Positions 48,758 to 57,131 of a DNA stretch of 64,000 nt are shown piece after piece. A model generated the notes under the pieces. The model saw only the letters and a list, made by a program, of their open reading frames with translations. It made no database searches and was not told where the DNA came from. Origin of the DNA: an uncultured Rhodospirillaceae bacterium (GTDB taxonomy: Bacteria; Pseudomonadota; Alphaproteobacteria; Rhodospirillales; Magnetospirillaceae); the NCBI GenBank assembly GCA_937887565.1, contig CALABS010000061.1, forward strand, positions 62,001 through 126,000, written 5' to 3'. Each line of letters starts with the position of its first letter. Position 1 is the stretch's first letter. The position numbers were made by a program, and so were the translations under genes.

Positions 48758-49269
48758 TGGGCCGGATGCGGGTCACGGTCGGCGACATCACCCGCCTGGG
48801 GGTGGACGCCATCGTCAACGCCGCCAATTCCAGCCTGCTGGGCGGTGGTGGCGTCGATGGCGCCATCCACCGGGCCGCCGGTCCCGGGCTGCTGGAGGAA
48901 TGCCGCGCCCTCGGCGGCTGCGCCCCCGGCAACGCCAAGCCCACCGGCGGCCACCGGCTGCCCGCCAAATGGATCATCCATGCCGTCGGCCCGATCTGGC
49001 GGGGTGGCGGACAGGGCGAGGACACGATCCTCGCCGGCTGTTACCGCCGTAGCCTGGAGGTGGCGGCGGAGCTTGGCGCCCGATCGGTGGCGTTTCCCGC
49101 CATCTCCACCGGAATCTACCGCTTCCCCAAGGAGCGCGCGGCGCGCATCGCGGTGGCGACCGTGTCCACGTCCCTGGCCGCTGGCGTCCCCATCGACGAG
49201 GTGGTGTTCTGCTGCTTCGACGACGAGACAGCCGCGCTGGTCCGCGCCGTGCTGCCCGCCGAGGGCTGA
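48757..49269 (+). CDS. Macrodomain ADP-ribose/O-acetyl-ADP-ribose hydrolase
   Basis: A 170-residue macrodomain of the YmdB type, removing acetyl or ADP-ribose groups from ADP-ribose derivatives. Diagnostic segments are VGDITRLGVDAIVNAANSSL near 6, GGGGVDGAIHRAAGPGLL near 28 (catalytic Asp/Asn region), and AFPAISTGIYRFP near 110. The NAANSSLLGGGGVDGA run includes residues that in YmdB bind the distal ribose. It sits in an apparent operon with the VOC protein and the deaminase. Confidence 0.93.
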   Translation: MGRMRVTVGDITRLGVDAIVNAANSSLLGGGGVDGAIHRAAGPGLLEECRALGGCAPGNAKPTGGHRLPAKWIIHAVGPIWRGGGQGEDTILAGCYRRSLEVAAELGARSVAFPAISTGIYRFPKERAARIAVATVSTSLAAGVPIDEVVFCCFDDETAALVRAVLPAEG

Positions 49270-49273
49270 GCCC

Positions 49274-49855
49274 GTGCGCCCCTTGCAGACCTCGCTTTCG
49301 TTCTCGTTGCCGGCTTGGGCCGCCGCCCATTGCGCCGGCGTCGATGCCATCGCCCAGTCCGCCGGCCGCATGCGCTTCGTGCTGGCGGCGGCACGACTGA
49401 ACATGGAGCACCGAACCGGCGGCCCCTTCGCGGCGGCGGTCTTCGAGCGCGAATCCGGGGTGCTGGTGTCCCTGGGAGTCAACCTCGTCACCACCTGCGG
49501 CAACTCGACGCTGCACGCCGAGATGGTCGCCCTCGCCCTGGCCCAGCGGCGGCTGGGCACCTACGACCTGGGCGCCCCCGGCCTGCCGGCCCACGACCTG
49601 GTGACCTCCACCGAGCCCTGCGCCATGTGCCTTGGCGCCATCCCCTGGAGCGGCATCCGGCGGGTCACCTGCGGCGCCGGCGACGCCGACGCCCGCGCCA
49701 TCGGCTTCGACGAAGGGGCCAAGCCAGCCGACTGGCGCCATTTGCTCGAGGAACGGGGAATCGAGGTGGTGTCCGACCTCCTCGCGGCGGAAGCCCGCGC
49801 CGTCCTGGACGCCTATGCCGGAACGGGAGGCCGGATCTACAACCCGACCCGCTGA
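49274..49855 (+). CDS. Nucleoside/base deaminase (CDA fold)
   Basis: A 193-residue zinc deaminase. The Zn/active-site motif HAE is in STLHAEMVALALAQ near 78, and PCXXC in STEPCAMCLGAIPW near 115. The C-terminal half resembles guanine/cytosine-type deaminases and tRNA adenosine deaminase relatives. I choose GTG (49274) because GAGGG is 8 bases upstream and the folded domain starts soon after. The 4-base gap after the macrodomain gene implies co-transcription. The substrate is unresolved. Confidence 0.85.
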   Translation: MRPLQTSLSFSLPAWAAAHCAGVDAIAQSAGRMRFVLAAARLNMEHRTGGPFAAAVFERESGVLVSLGVNLVTTCGNSTLHAEMVALALAQRRLGTYDLGAPGLPAHDLVTSTEPCAMCLGAIPWSGIRRVTCGAGDADARAIGFDEGAKPADWRHLLEERGIEVVSDLLAAEARAVLDAYAGTGGRIYNPTR

Positions 49856-49858
49856 GAC

Positions 49859-50665
49859 CTACCGCCCGTCCAGCCGCGCCCTGACCGCGTCGTCCAGCGG
49901 CTTGGACAGTGGGCCCGGCCGCGACCGGGGGGCGGCCCCCATCCTCGCGGCCACGGCGCCGAAGGCATCGACGCCGACGGCGCCGCCCTGGCTGGGGGCG
50001 CCGTCGCGGGAGAAGGTGGCGACGTGGATGGCCACCAGGCGCGGCATCCCGCCGTCCCACACCAGCACCGGCGCCCCCGAATCACCGTGGACGGCGTCGC
50101 AGTCGTGGACCCACGCCCCCTCGGCCAGCCGGCCGGTCACATGGCAGCCGATATGCGCCGTGGGAACATGCTTGCGGTCCTGGCCGTAGCCGACGGTGGT
50201 CACCGCCTGCCCCTGGACGGGCGCCGGCCCCAAGGCCATCCAGCCAACCTCGTCGCCCAGCGGCTCGGCCAGTTCCAGCAACGCCCAGTCCACCGAGGCC
50301 GGTCCGAATCCATAGGCGACGCCGAACCGCCAGTCGGGGGCGATCTCGTAGCGGGCCACCGGCGCGGCGCGCAGATACTCGCCCCGCTCCCATCCGGCCA
50401 CGAAATGCAACGCGATCGCCGGCATGGGCCGGCGGGTCTTGCGGTTCCACAGGCAGTGGGCGGCGGTCACCGCCAGCCGCGGCCCGATCAGCACGCCGCT
50501 GCAATGGCCGCCCTGGCCGTTGTGCAGCCGGCCGACCGTGCTCCATGGATATTCCGAGGCGGCCACGGTGACGCGGTCGTCGTCGCCCTTGATGCCCTTG
50601 AGCCCGGCGGCCCCGGCCGACCCCGCGACCAGCAGCGCGGCCAGCAGCGCCGCCGCCGCCCTCAT
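49859..50665 (-). CDS. Exported trypsin-like serine protease
   Basis: A 268-residue S1-type protease with a signal peptide (AAAALLAALLVAGSAGAA). Catalytic His is in LAVTAAHCLWN near 70, Asp in VDWALLELAEP near 125, and Ser in DAVHGDSGAPVLVWDG near 195. The His is in the classic TAAHC. Disulfide cysteines (GGHC, AAHC, GCHV, HDCD) fit an extracytoplasmic enzyme. The ATG overlaps the stop of the ELM1-like gene (ATGA). Convergent with the deaminase gene. Confidence 0.9.
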   Translation of the reverse strand: MRAAAALLAALLVAGSAGAAGLKGIKGDDDRVTVAASEYPWSTVGRLHNGQGGHCSGVLIGPRLAVTAAHCLWNRKTRRPMPAIALHFVAGWERGEYLRAAPVARYEIAPDWRFGVAYGFGPASVDWALLELAEPLGDEVGWMALGPAPVQGQAVTTVGYGQDRKHVPTAHIGCHVTGRLAEGAWVHDCDAVHGDSGAPVLVWDGGMPRLVAIHVATFSRDGAPSQGGAVGVDAFGAVAARMGAAPRSRPGPLSKPLDDAVRARLDGR

Positions 50666-51630
50666 GCCAGCCTCGCCCGGATGGCGGCGGCGACGGTGCC
50701 GGCGGCGTTCAGCGGCGGATGGCTCCAGGCTTCCAGCACCGTCCCCTCGGCCAGCGGCCGGGCGTAGCCGCCGGCGAACAGGTCGGCGTGCAGACGGGCA
50801 TGCTTGGGCGCCACCCAGCCCGGCGGCGCGTAGACATAGACCGGCGCCGGGGCGGCGCACGCCTCGCAGCACATGGACACCGAATCGCCGGTCACCACCA
50901 GGGCGTCGGCGAGGGCCAGGAAGCCGAAATAGGGGTTGTCGCCCTCGGCCCCCCAACGGTGGACGAAGCGCGGCGCCGGGATGGCGGCCAGCAGGGCGTC
51001 CTCGGAGTGGGCGCCGGTGCGGCGGCTGGTGGTGACCAGCACCGACCCGCCCGCCGCCAGGGCGGCCGCCCGGCGGCCCAGCTCGGCCGCCATCTCGGGC
51101 GGGAACGGCCGCTTGCGGGTGGCGCCGCCGACGACCAGGCCCACCCAGGGGCGCGGCAGGGCGGCGAACCGGGGGCGCCAGGTCTCCGCCTCGGCGGCAA
51201 GCCGTTCGGCGGTCACCCGGTGCGGAGCGCCGACGACCGGCAGGATGTTGGCACCCGTCGGCGCGCGGCCGTCATGGCGGGGAATGGCGATGATGTCGAA
51301 GTCGGCGCGGCCGCCCGGCCCCGGGTCCATGACCTGGACCAACAGCGCGCCCGACCGCCGCTTGATCCAGCGTGCCACGGGGGCGGTGCGGCGGCCGGCG
51401 GCGATGACCACCCGCGGCCAGGGCGCGGCCAGCGCCAGCCGCGTCTCCAGCGTCACCCCCAGCAGGCTGGCGCCGCGCAGCGGGTTGGGCAGCCGAACCC
51501 AGCGGTCATAGCGCACCGGCTTGACCGCGAAGGGCAGCCCCAATGCCTCGGCCACGCCGAGGCATTGGCCGACATTGCCCGGCCGGTCGTCGGCCAGCAC
51601 CCAAACGGGGGCGCCGCTGTCCTCTCGCAT
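50662..51630 (-). CDS. Mitochondrial-fission ELM1-like protein (DUF1022)
   Basis: A 322-residue soluble protein of the ELM1 family, distantly like glycosyltransferase B folds. Segments are WVLADDRPGNVGQCLGVAEA near 8, PWPRVVIAAGRRTAPVARWI near 70, VMDPGPG near 95, VGLVVGGATRKRPF near 160, and VTGDSVSMCCEACAAPAPVY near 255. The bacterial members have no fixed function; an envelope polysaccharide role is possible. AGAGGGAT precedes the ATG, and it is coupled to the downstream protease. Confidence 0.85.
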   Translation of the reverse strand: MREDSGAPVWVLADDRPGNVGQCLGVAEALGLPFAVKPVRYDRWVRLPNPLRGASLLGVTLETRLALAAPWPRVVIAAGRRTAPVARWIKRRSGALLVQVMDPGPGGRADFDIIAIPRHDGRAPTGANILPVVGAPHRVTAERLAAEAETWRPRFAALPRPWVGLVVGGATRKRPFPPEMAAELGRRAAALAAGGSVLVTTSRRTGAHSEDALLAAIPAPRFVHRWGAEGDNPYFGFLALADALVVTGDSVSMCCEACAAPAPVYVYAPPGWVAPKHARLHADLFAGGYARPLAEGTVLEAWSHPPLNAAGTVAAAIRARLA

Positions 51631-51812
51631 GATCCCTCTTCCCCTCGCGCCGCCAACCGGCCTGTCCGATGGCCGCAGGCTCCGACAAAGCCGGGCTTTT
51701 TGCAACCCTGCCCCGCACCTCCGCCCGGCCCGCCTCTTACTTTCGCGCACTCGACGGCGGGCGGCGGCGGTATCATGACTCTACCCGCGACGCCAGCGAA
51801 GGGAGACCCGCG

Positions 51813-52061
51813 ATGACGCCCAACGCCATGCTGACACGCGACCGCGTCGAGGAGATCATGGGACGCCTCGACGATCTCAAACTGGCCGAAATCCTGGAAG
51901 CCGGCCCGTCCGAGCCCGAGCTGATGGAGGCCAAGCGGTGGATGGCGGGCTATGTCCGCACCCTGCCCGACGACGATCCGCTGCGGCCGTCGGTGGTGGC
52001 CCGGCTATGCGACATCATGAAGTCGGACGAGCCCGACTGGTACGACGCCGCCGCCGACTAA
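51813..52061 (+). CDS. Small acidic conserved hypothetical protein
   Basis: An 82-residue cytoplasmic protein, acidic and helical (DRVEEIMGRLDDLKLAEILE, then SEPELMEAKRWMAGYVRTLP), ending DEPDWYDAAAD. GGGAG sits 7 bases before the ATG. It stands alone, divergent from the ELM1-like gene and convergent with the crotonase gene. No named family recognised. Confidence 0.7.
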   Translation: MTPNAMLTRDRVEEIMGRLDDLKLAEILEAGPSEPELMEAKRWMAGYVRTLPDDDPLRPSVVARLCDIMKSDEPDWYDAAAD

Positions 52062-52084
52062 TACACCGCCATCGCGAGCCGCCG

Positions 52085-52864
52085 TCACGCCCCCTTGAAC
52101 ACCGGCCTCCGCTTCTCCCGGAAGGCCGCCAGGCCCTCGCGGTAGTCGGCGGTGTCCAGGAATTCATAGCACTCGTCCATCTCGACCGGGGTGACGGGGG
52201 CGGGGTCGTCGAGGCGGCGCAGGAATTCCTTGTGCCAACGATTGGCCAAGGGCGCCCCGTTGGCGATGCGCCGCGCGGTGGTCATGGCCTCGGCCTCGGC
52301 CTCGTCGTCGTCGGCGATGCGGGTGAGAAGCCCCTTGGCCAGCGCCTCCTCGGCGTCGAACACCCGCCCCTCCAGCAGGATCTCGGCCGCCACGGCGGGG
52401 CCGGCGACGCGGCGGATGGCGGCGATCTCAGGATAGGCCATGACCACCGCGATCTTGTTGATCGGCACCCCGAAGCGGCCCGAGCGGGCCGAGATGCGCA
52501 AATCGCAGCAGCAGGCCAACTCCAGCCCGCCGCCGACGCAGGGACCGAAGACCAGCGCCACCACCGGCTTGGGGCAGGTGCGCACCGCGTCCAACGCCCG
52601 GCGCATGACCACGTCGTAGGCCTTGGCCTGCTCGGCGTCGGCGCGCAGGGTGTCGAACTCGTCGATGTCGGCCCCCGGCGCGAAGGCCTTGGTGCCGGCA
52701 CCGCGCAGGATCACCGCCTGCACCGAGTCGTCGGCGGACAGGCGCTCGAACGCCTCGCCCAGGCCGCGCCACATGGGCAGGCTGAGGGCGTTCATGCGGT
52801 CGGGGCGGTTCAGCGCCACGGTGGCGACGGGTCCGTCGATGGCGACGTCGATCAAGTCAGTCAT
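52085..52864 (-). CDS. Enoyl-CoA hydratase/isomerase family protein
   Basis: A 259-residue crotonase-fold protein. Acyl-CoA-binding and oxyanion segments are AGTKAFAPGADIDEFDTL near 60 and GPCVGGGLELACCCDLRISA near 103. The segment RFGVPINKIAVV near 127 differs from the usual LGxxPGxG of true hydratases, so another crotonase reaction (isomerase, dehalogenase or decarboxylase) is possible. Substrate unknown. Divergent from pyrE with an 89-base gap. Confidence 0.9.
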   Translation of the reverse strand: MTDLIDVAIDGPVATVALNRPDRMNALSLPMWRGLGEAFERLSADDSVQAVILRGAGTKAFAPGADIDEFDTLRADAEQAKAYDVVMRRALDAVRTCPKPVVALVFGPCVGGGLELACCCDLRISARSGRFGVPINKIAVVMAYPEIAAIRRVAGPAVAAEILLEGRVFDAEEALAKGLLTRIADDDEAEAEAMTTARRIANGAPLANRWHKEFLRRLDDPAPVTPVEMDECYEFLDTADYREGLAAFREKRRPVFKGA

Positions 52865-52953
52865 GCGCCTTGGCCTTGTTGTTCGTCTTGCGAGGCCGCC
52901 GATTGTGGCCTATACCCCCCCGAGCCGGCAACCAGCGACCAGGGGCACCATCC

Positions 52954-53643
52954 ATGCAAACCGCTTCCCGCACTTCCGAGCAGAAGCAGGCGGCCATCAC
53001 CACGGCCCGCATCCTGCTGGAGATCAAGGCCGTCAACTTCCGCCCCGAGGAGCCCTACATCCTCACCTCGGGCTGGGCCAGCCCGGTCTACGTGGACTGC
53101 CGCAAGGTGATCTCGTTCCCGCGCGCCCGCCAGAAGGTCTGCGAGCTGGCCGCCCAGACCATCCTGCGCGAGGTCGGCTACGAATCGCTCGACGCGGTGG
53201 CCGGCGGCGAGACGGCGGGCATTCCCTACGCCGCCTGGATTTCCGACCGCCTGATGCTGCCCATGCTGTACGTGCGCAAGAAGCCCAAGGGCTTCGGCCG
53301 CAACGCCCAGATCGAGGGCGACTTCCAGCCCGGCGCCAGGGTGGTGCTGGTCGAGGACCTGGCCTCGGACGGCGCGTCCAAGGTCAATTTCTGCAACGCC
53401 ATCCGCGAGGCCGGCGCCCAGATCGACACCGCCTTCGTGGTGTTCTTCTACGGCGTCTTCCCCGGCGCCATGAAGCACCTCAACGACATGGGCGTCCACC
53501 TGTCCTACCTGGCCAACTGGTGGGACGTGCTCGAGGTGGCCGAACAGGACGGCCTGTTCGACAAGCGCACCATCGAGGAGGTCCGCAACTTCCTGCACGA
53601 CCCGGTGCAGTGGTCGAAGCTGCACGGCGGCCGCGCCGAATAG
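52954..53643 (+). CDS. pyrE: Orotate phosphoribosyltransferase
   Basis: A 229-residue pyrimidine biosynthesis enzyme joining orotate and PRPP. ARILLEIKAVNFRPEEPYIL and TSGWASPVYVDCRKVISFPR are near 20-60. The flexible PRPP loop includes YVRKKPKGFGRNAQIEGDF near 110. The PRPP motif is VVLVEDLASDGASK near 130, replacing the usual TTG-S with SDGAS. The start is at the Met of MQTASRTSEQ; an earlier in-frame start would run into unrelated sequence. Confidence 0.94.
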   Translation: MQTASRTSEQKQAAITTARILLEIKAVNFRPEEPYILTSGWASPVYVDCRKVISFPRARQKVCELAAQTILREVGYESLDAVAGGETAGIPYAAWISDRLMLPMLYVRKKPKGFGRNAQIEGDFQPGARVVLVEDLASDGASKVNFCNAIREAGAQIDTAFVVFFYGVFPGAMKHLNDMGVHLSYLANWWDVLEVAEQDGLFDKRTIEEVRNFLHDPVQWSKLHGGRAE

Positions 53644-53647
53644 GCCC

Positions 53648-53682
53648 TAGAGCCCGATGCCCAAAATGTGCATCAGGCTCTA
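53648..53682. terminator. Palindromic hairpin after pyrE
   Basis: TAGAGCC (53648-53654) and GATGC (53656-53660) pair with GCATC (53670-53674) and GGCTCTA (53676-53682), with one C-A mismatch and a 9-base loop rich in A. It starts 4 bases after the pyrE stop and may end both pyrE and the convergent gene at 53784. The arrangement looks like a dispersed palindromic repeat as much as a terminator. The stretch 53683-53783 holds no gene. Confidence 0.55.
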
Positions 53683-53783
53683 CGCTTGTTGATTTTGCCC
53701 TCGCCGGGCGCGGCCCTTCAGCCGCTTGGCCGCTCGCTCAATGCTCGCAGGAGCGGCGTGCCTCAGATTAAAGGTGCGCCGCT

Positions 53784-55382
53784 CTATTTGCGGTCCAGCG
53801 GCACCGGGTGGCTGACGTCGCAGGTCACCCCCGGGCCGTTGACCAGCGAGAAGCCCGCCTTCACCACCCGCTCGATCAACTGGCGGCGGCGGATGCCCCA
53901 GGCATAGCACGCCACCCCGGCGTCATGGGCCACCGCGCGGAAACGGCTCAGGCGGGCGAACAGCGCGTCATCGCCCACCCGCTCCTCCTCGGGAAGTTCG
54001 GCGAGATCGACGCCGATGGCGCGCACCCCGCCCAACGACGCCACCATCTCGGGCGCCGCCAGCGGCAGGCGGACCAGGATGTCGCAGTCCAGCGCCTCCA
54101 GCGGCGCGAACAGGTCGCGCAGGATGGCCGGCGGCACCGTCTCGGTCACTCCGAAGATCTCGATCTTCAGCAGCCGGCGGCGGGCGTGGACCGGAATATC
54201 CTCGAACGGGGCTCGGATGCAGTCGCGCCAGCGGGGCGCCAGCGACATCCAGTGGAACGGCACGGTCAGACCGACGCGGCGGCGACCGGCGACGATGGCC
54301 CGCAGCTCGCGGGCCACTTGCCCGGAGACGAAGCGGTCCAGGGTCAACGTCTCGACAGGCCCGGCGCCGACATAGGCCCGGCAACCCTCCAGAACCGGCT
54401 CGGTGTCGTCGTCCTGGCGCACCAGCCGGGCGTGGTAGGCGCCGAGGCCGCCCAGGCTGGTCACCCAGGTCGGAGTCCACAACATGGCCAGACTGCTGTC
54501 GGGGGCCAGATGCGTCCGGCCCGCCGCGACCGAGGCAGCCTGCCGGTCGAGGGCGTCGTCCAGCCATGCCGTGGCGTCGACCGGGCCGCGTGCCGCGTCC
54601 CCGGGCTCGAAGACGGGCAGGTCGCCGTCGAAATGCCGGCGCTCGGGGGTCAGCGTCACCCACTGCGGTTCGTCGGCGGCGCGGCCGTCGGTCCCGGAAA
54701 TGGCGAAGGGCGCCGGATGGGTGCCATCCCCATCGTCCATCAGCTTGGCGAGCGTGGTCCGGTGCACCGCCCCCAGCCCCCGTCCCGGCGGGCCGGCCAC
54801 CGGCGCCGCCGCCTCCACCGCCTCGTGGATGGCCTCCACCCTGAGGGCGCCACTGGGATGGACCACGCTGCCCAGATCCACGTTCACCGCCGTCACCTGT
54901 GGCCGCCGGCCGTCCACCGCCGCCGTTCCGAACAGATGGGCCGAGATGTCGCGGGCGATGGCCGCCACCCGGGCGCGCGCCTCGGGACGCGGGGCGCGCG
55001 GGATCACCAGGCAGGCCGTCTCTGAATCGAGGCGGGTGTAGAAATCGGTGGCGGGGTCGATATGGCGGCGGATGATCTGGTCCACGGCGGTGCCCACCAG
55101 GACGCTGAGGCGCTCCCACTTGTCGCCGGCCGCGTCGCGGAAGTCGGCCAGCGAGAAGACGTGCAGGCGCTCGTCGGATTCGCGCCGCCCGAAGCCGATC
55201 AGCGCCGAGACGAAATGCCGGGGATCAAGATAGCCGATGCGGCGGACCCGGCGGCGGTCGCCGGGGAGCCGGCCGGGCGCCACACGACGGCCATGCTCGG
55301 GCGCCGGACCCCGGCGTCCCGACCAAGGGGGCCAGCGCCCCAACGCCGACCGCATCCTGTCCCAAAGGGCCGTCCATGCCAT
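53784..55382 (-). CDS. Degenerate GGDEF-EAL-like signalling protein
   Basis: A 532-residue soluble protein. Residues ~55-165 resemble a GGDEF fold (DFRDAAGDKWERL...YTRLDSETACLVIP), but the catalytic GGDEF is replaced by LDSET, so cyclase activity is unlikely. Residues ~300-525 resemble an EAL barrel (FHWMSLAPRW, RLLKIEIFGVTE, AVAHDAGVACYAWGI, LIERVVKAGFSLVNGP) but lack the EAL/DDFG metal residues. It may be a c-di-GMP receptor or a pseudo-enzyme. GGAGG precedes the ATG by 6 bases. Family assignment rests on pattern only. Confidence 0.55.
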   Translation of the reverse strand: MAWTALWDRMRSALGRWPPWSGRRGPAPEHGRRVAPGRLPGDRRRVRRIGYLDPRHFVSALIGFGRRESDERLHVFSLADFRDAAGDKWERLSVLVGTAVDQIIRRHIDPATDFYTRLDSETACLVIPRAPRPEARARVAAIARDISAHLFGTAAVDGRRPQVTAVNVDLGSVVHPSGALRVEAIHEAVEAAAPVAGPPGRGLGAVHRTTLAKLMDDGDGTHPAPFAISGTDGRAADEPQWVTLTPERRHFDGDLPVFEPGDAARGPVDATAWLDDALDRQAASVAAGRTHLAPDSSLAMLWTPTWVTSLGGLGAYHARLVRQDDDTEPVLEGCRAYVGAGPVETLTLDRFVSGQVARELRAIVAGRRRVGLTVPFHWMSLAPRWRDCIRAPFEDIPVHARRRLLKIEIFGVTETVPPAILRDLFAPLEALDCDILVRLPLAAPEMVASLGGVRAIGVDLAELPEEERVGDDALFARLSRFRAVAHDAGVACYAWGIRRRQLIERVVKAGFSLVNGPGVTCDVSHPVPLDRK

Positions 55383-55479
55383 GGCGCACCTCCCCGACCG
55401 TCGCCTGGCCATGGATCAAGCTTACCCCCTTCCGAACCCTGGACAAGCCGAGAAATGCGGCCCGTCCCCGGCGCGGCGG

Positions 55480-56250
55480 TCATATGCCGCAGGCAGCGAG
55501 ATGGACCAGGAACTGACCGATATGATGGTGGGGGTCGGAACCGAATTCCTTGCGGAAGACGTCCTCGTCGCCGGGCGAAATCTCGGTCAGGGGCTTGAAC
55601 AGCCCCTGGAAGAAGGCGCAGAACTCGTGGTTGCCGAACACCCGGGGCTCCTCGTGGCCGTGCTCCTTGACCACGAAGGCGCTGGACCCCAGGCTGACCG
55701 TGGTCGGAGTGTACTGCATCAGCTTGATGAACCAGTCCTTGCGCAGGTCCCAGCGGTGGAACGAGGCGGCGATGCGGACCAGGGTATGCCACTGGATCAG
55801 CTTGGCCTGCCGGTTGCTGTAGAAGGCGTCCCAGTTGAAGTCGTCGTTCAACGCCTCACGCAGGTCGCGGACCAGCTGGCTGCACTGCTCGGCGTATTTC
55901 TCGCCATCGTCGCCGAGGACGAGATGGATGAACGAGAACACGTTGGGCAGGATGTCGCGGTCGAGTTGCCCGCCGTCGAGCGCCTCGCTGAGCGGATGGA
56001 TCATCAGCCGGCCGAAGGCGTTGGTCCGTTTCAGCTCCAGCTTCTCGGCCGCGACGATCTCCATCATCTCGCGATAGGCGCGGCGGTAGAAATCGTCGAA
56101 GGCTTCCGATGTCTTCAGCCCCTCGACGATGTCATGGAGACCGTTCATCCCCATGAGCCGGTCGTAATAGGCGCCTTCGGCCGCCTGGATCAAGGCGTCG
56201 AGCACGTGGTTCGTGGTCTTGCGCAGGAATTTCGGACCGCGTGCGCCCAT
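55480..56250 (-). CDS. Unknown helix-rich protein
   Basis: A 256-residue soluble protein, mostly helical, with no recognised domain. It starts MGARGPKFLRKTTNHVLDAL, has repeated amphipathic helices (EMMEIVAAEKLELKRTNAFG; FIHLVLGDDGEKYAEQCSQL) and an aromatic/His-rich middle (IQWHTLVRIAASFHRWDLRK). AAGGAA lies 9 bases before the ATG. It lies downstream of the small alpha/beta hydrolase on the same strand. I do not see homology to the tandem unknown pair at 45.8-48.3 kb. Confidence 0.7.
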   Translation of the reverse strand: MGARGPKFLRKTTNHVLDALIQAAEGAYYDRLMGMNGLHDIVEGLKTSEAFDDFYRRAYREMMEIVAAEKLELKRTNAFGRLMIHPLSEALDGGQLDRDILPNVFSFIHLVLGDDGEKYAEQCSQLVRDLREALNDDFNWDAFYSNRQAKLIQWHTLVRIAASFHRWDLRKDWFIKLMQYTPTTVSLGSSAFVVKEHGHEEPRVFGNHEFCAFFQGLFKPLTEISPGDEDVFRKEFGSDPHHHIGQFLVHLAACGI

Positions 56251-56327
56251 GCCACTGTTCCTTCGGCAAGCCAACGTTCCATCAATATATGAGGTTCGGT
56301 TACCCAATAAAAGTGCCGCGCCTTGCC

Positions 56328-57020
56328 CTACACTTGCAGCCAGTAGCCGAGCACGGCGCTGACCGCCTGCGGCTGCTCGATGGCCGACAGGTGGCCGCAC
56401 TGTTCGACCATCACCACCCGCGCGCCGGGGATCAGGTCGGCCATCTCCTCGGCGCGGTCGGGGGGTGTCAGGGCGTCGTCGCGGCCGCACAGGATCAGCG
56501 TCGGGCAGGTGACGCGGGTCAAGCCGGGCCGGGCGTCGGGCCGGCGCATGATGGCGATCTGCTGGCGCGCGAAGGCCTCGGGGCCGACCGCCAGGGCCAT
56601 CTCCTTCGCCAAGCCGCCGACCCGCTCCATCGCCATGTGGTCGGGGTGGACCAGCAGCGGCAGCATTCCGGGCATGATCCGTTCGAAGCCGCCGCTCGCC
56701 GCCAGGGCGATGGCATCCTTGCGGCGCTCGGTCTGCTCGGGCGAATCGGGGCGGGCGGTGGTGTCGAGAAGCGCCAGCCGCTCGACCCGTTCCGGCGCGC
56801 GGCGCATGATCTCCATGGCCACGTAGCCGCCCATGGAAATTCCTGCCAGCGAGAAGCGGCCCGGCACCGCCTCCAGCACCCGCGTCGCCATGCTGGCGAG
56901 GGAGTCGTCCTGGGTGAGGTCGGCGATCATCACGTCCACCGTTCCCGACAGGGCCGCTTTCTGATGGGACCACAGGCGAGGGTCGTTGAGCAGTCCGGGC
57001 AGGAGCACGAGGTGAGGCAT
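56328..57020 (-). CDS. Small alpha/beta hydrolase
   Basis: A 230-residue alpha/beta-fold hydrolase. The N-terminus is MPHLVLLPGLLNDPRLWSHQ, the nucleophile elbow FSLAGISMGGYVAMEIMRRA near 78 (Ser in GISMGG), the acid in LILCGRDDALTP near 178, and the catalytic His in VMVEQCGHLSAIEQP near 205. GAAGGA precedes the ATG. Substrate unknown; similar to 3-oxoadipate enol-lactonase/BioH-like enzymes. Confidence 0.9.
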   Translation of the reverse strand: MPHLVLLPGLLNDPRLWSHQKAALSGTVDVMIADLTQDDSLASMATRVLEAVPGRFSLAGISMGGYVAMEIMRRAPERVERLALLDTTARPDSPEQTERRKDAIALAASGGFERIMPGMLPLLVHPDHMAMERVGGLAKEMALAVGPEAFARQQIAIMRRPDARPGLTRVTCPTLILCGRDDALTPPDRAEEMADLIPGARVVMVEQCGHLSAIEQPQAVSAVLGYWLQV

Positions 57021-57131
57021 GGCTCGTCCTTCGGAAAGTGGGTGGGGCTCGATACTAGCGGCAACAGCCCTGCCCGGGAACCGGTCCAGCCTGCCGCCGT
57101 TGGTCGCAATGGATATTGGCGGGAGGGAGTC

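Noticed and set aside
53683..53907. A small plus-strand gene after pyrE
   Set aside because: No ribosome site, overlaps the pyrE palindrome and the end of the convergent gene, and the translation is low-complexity.
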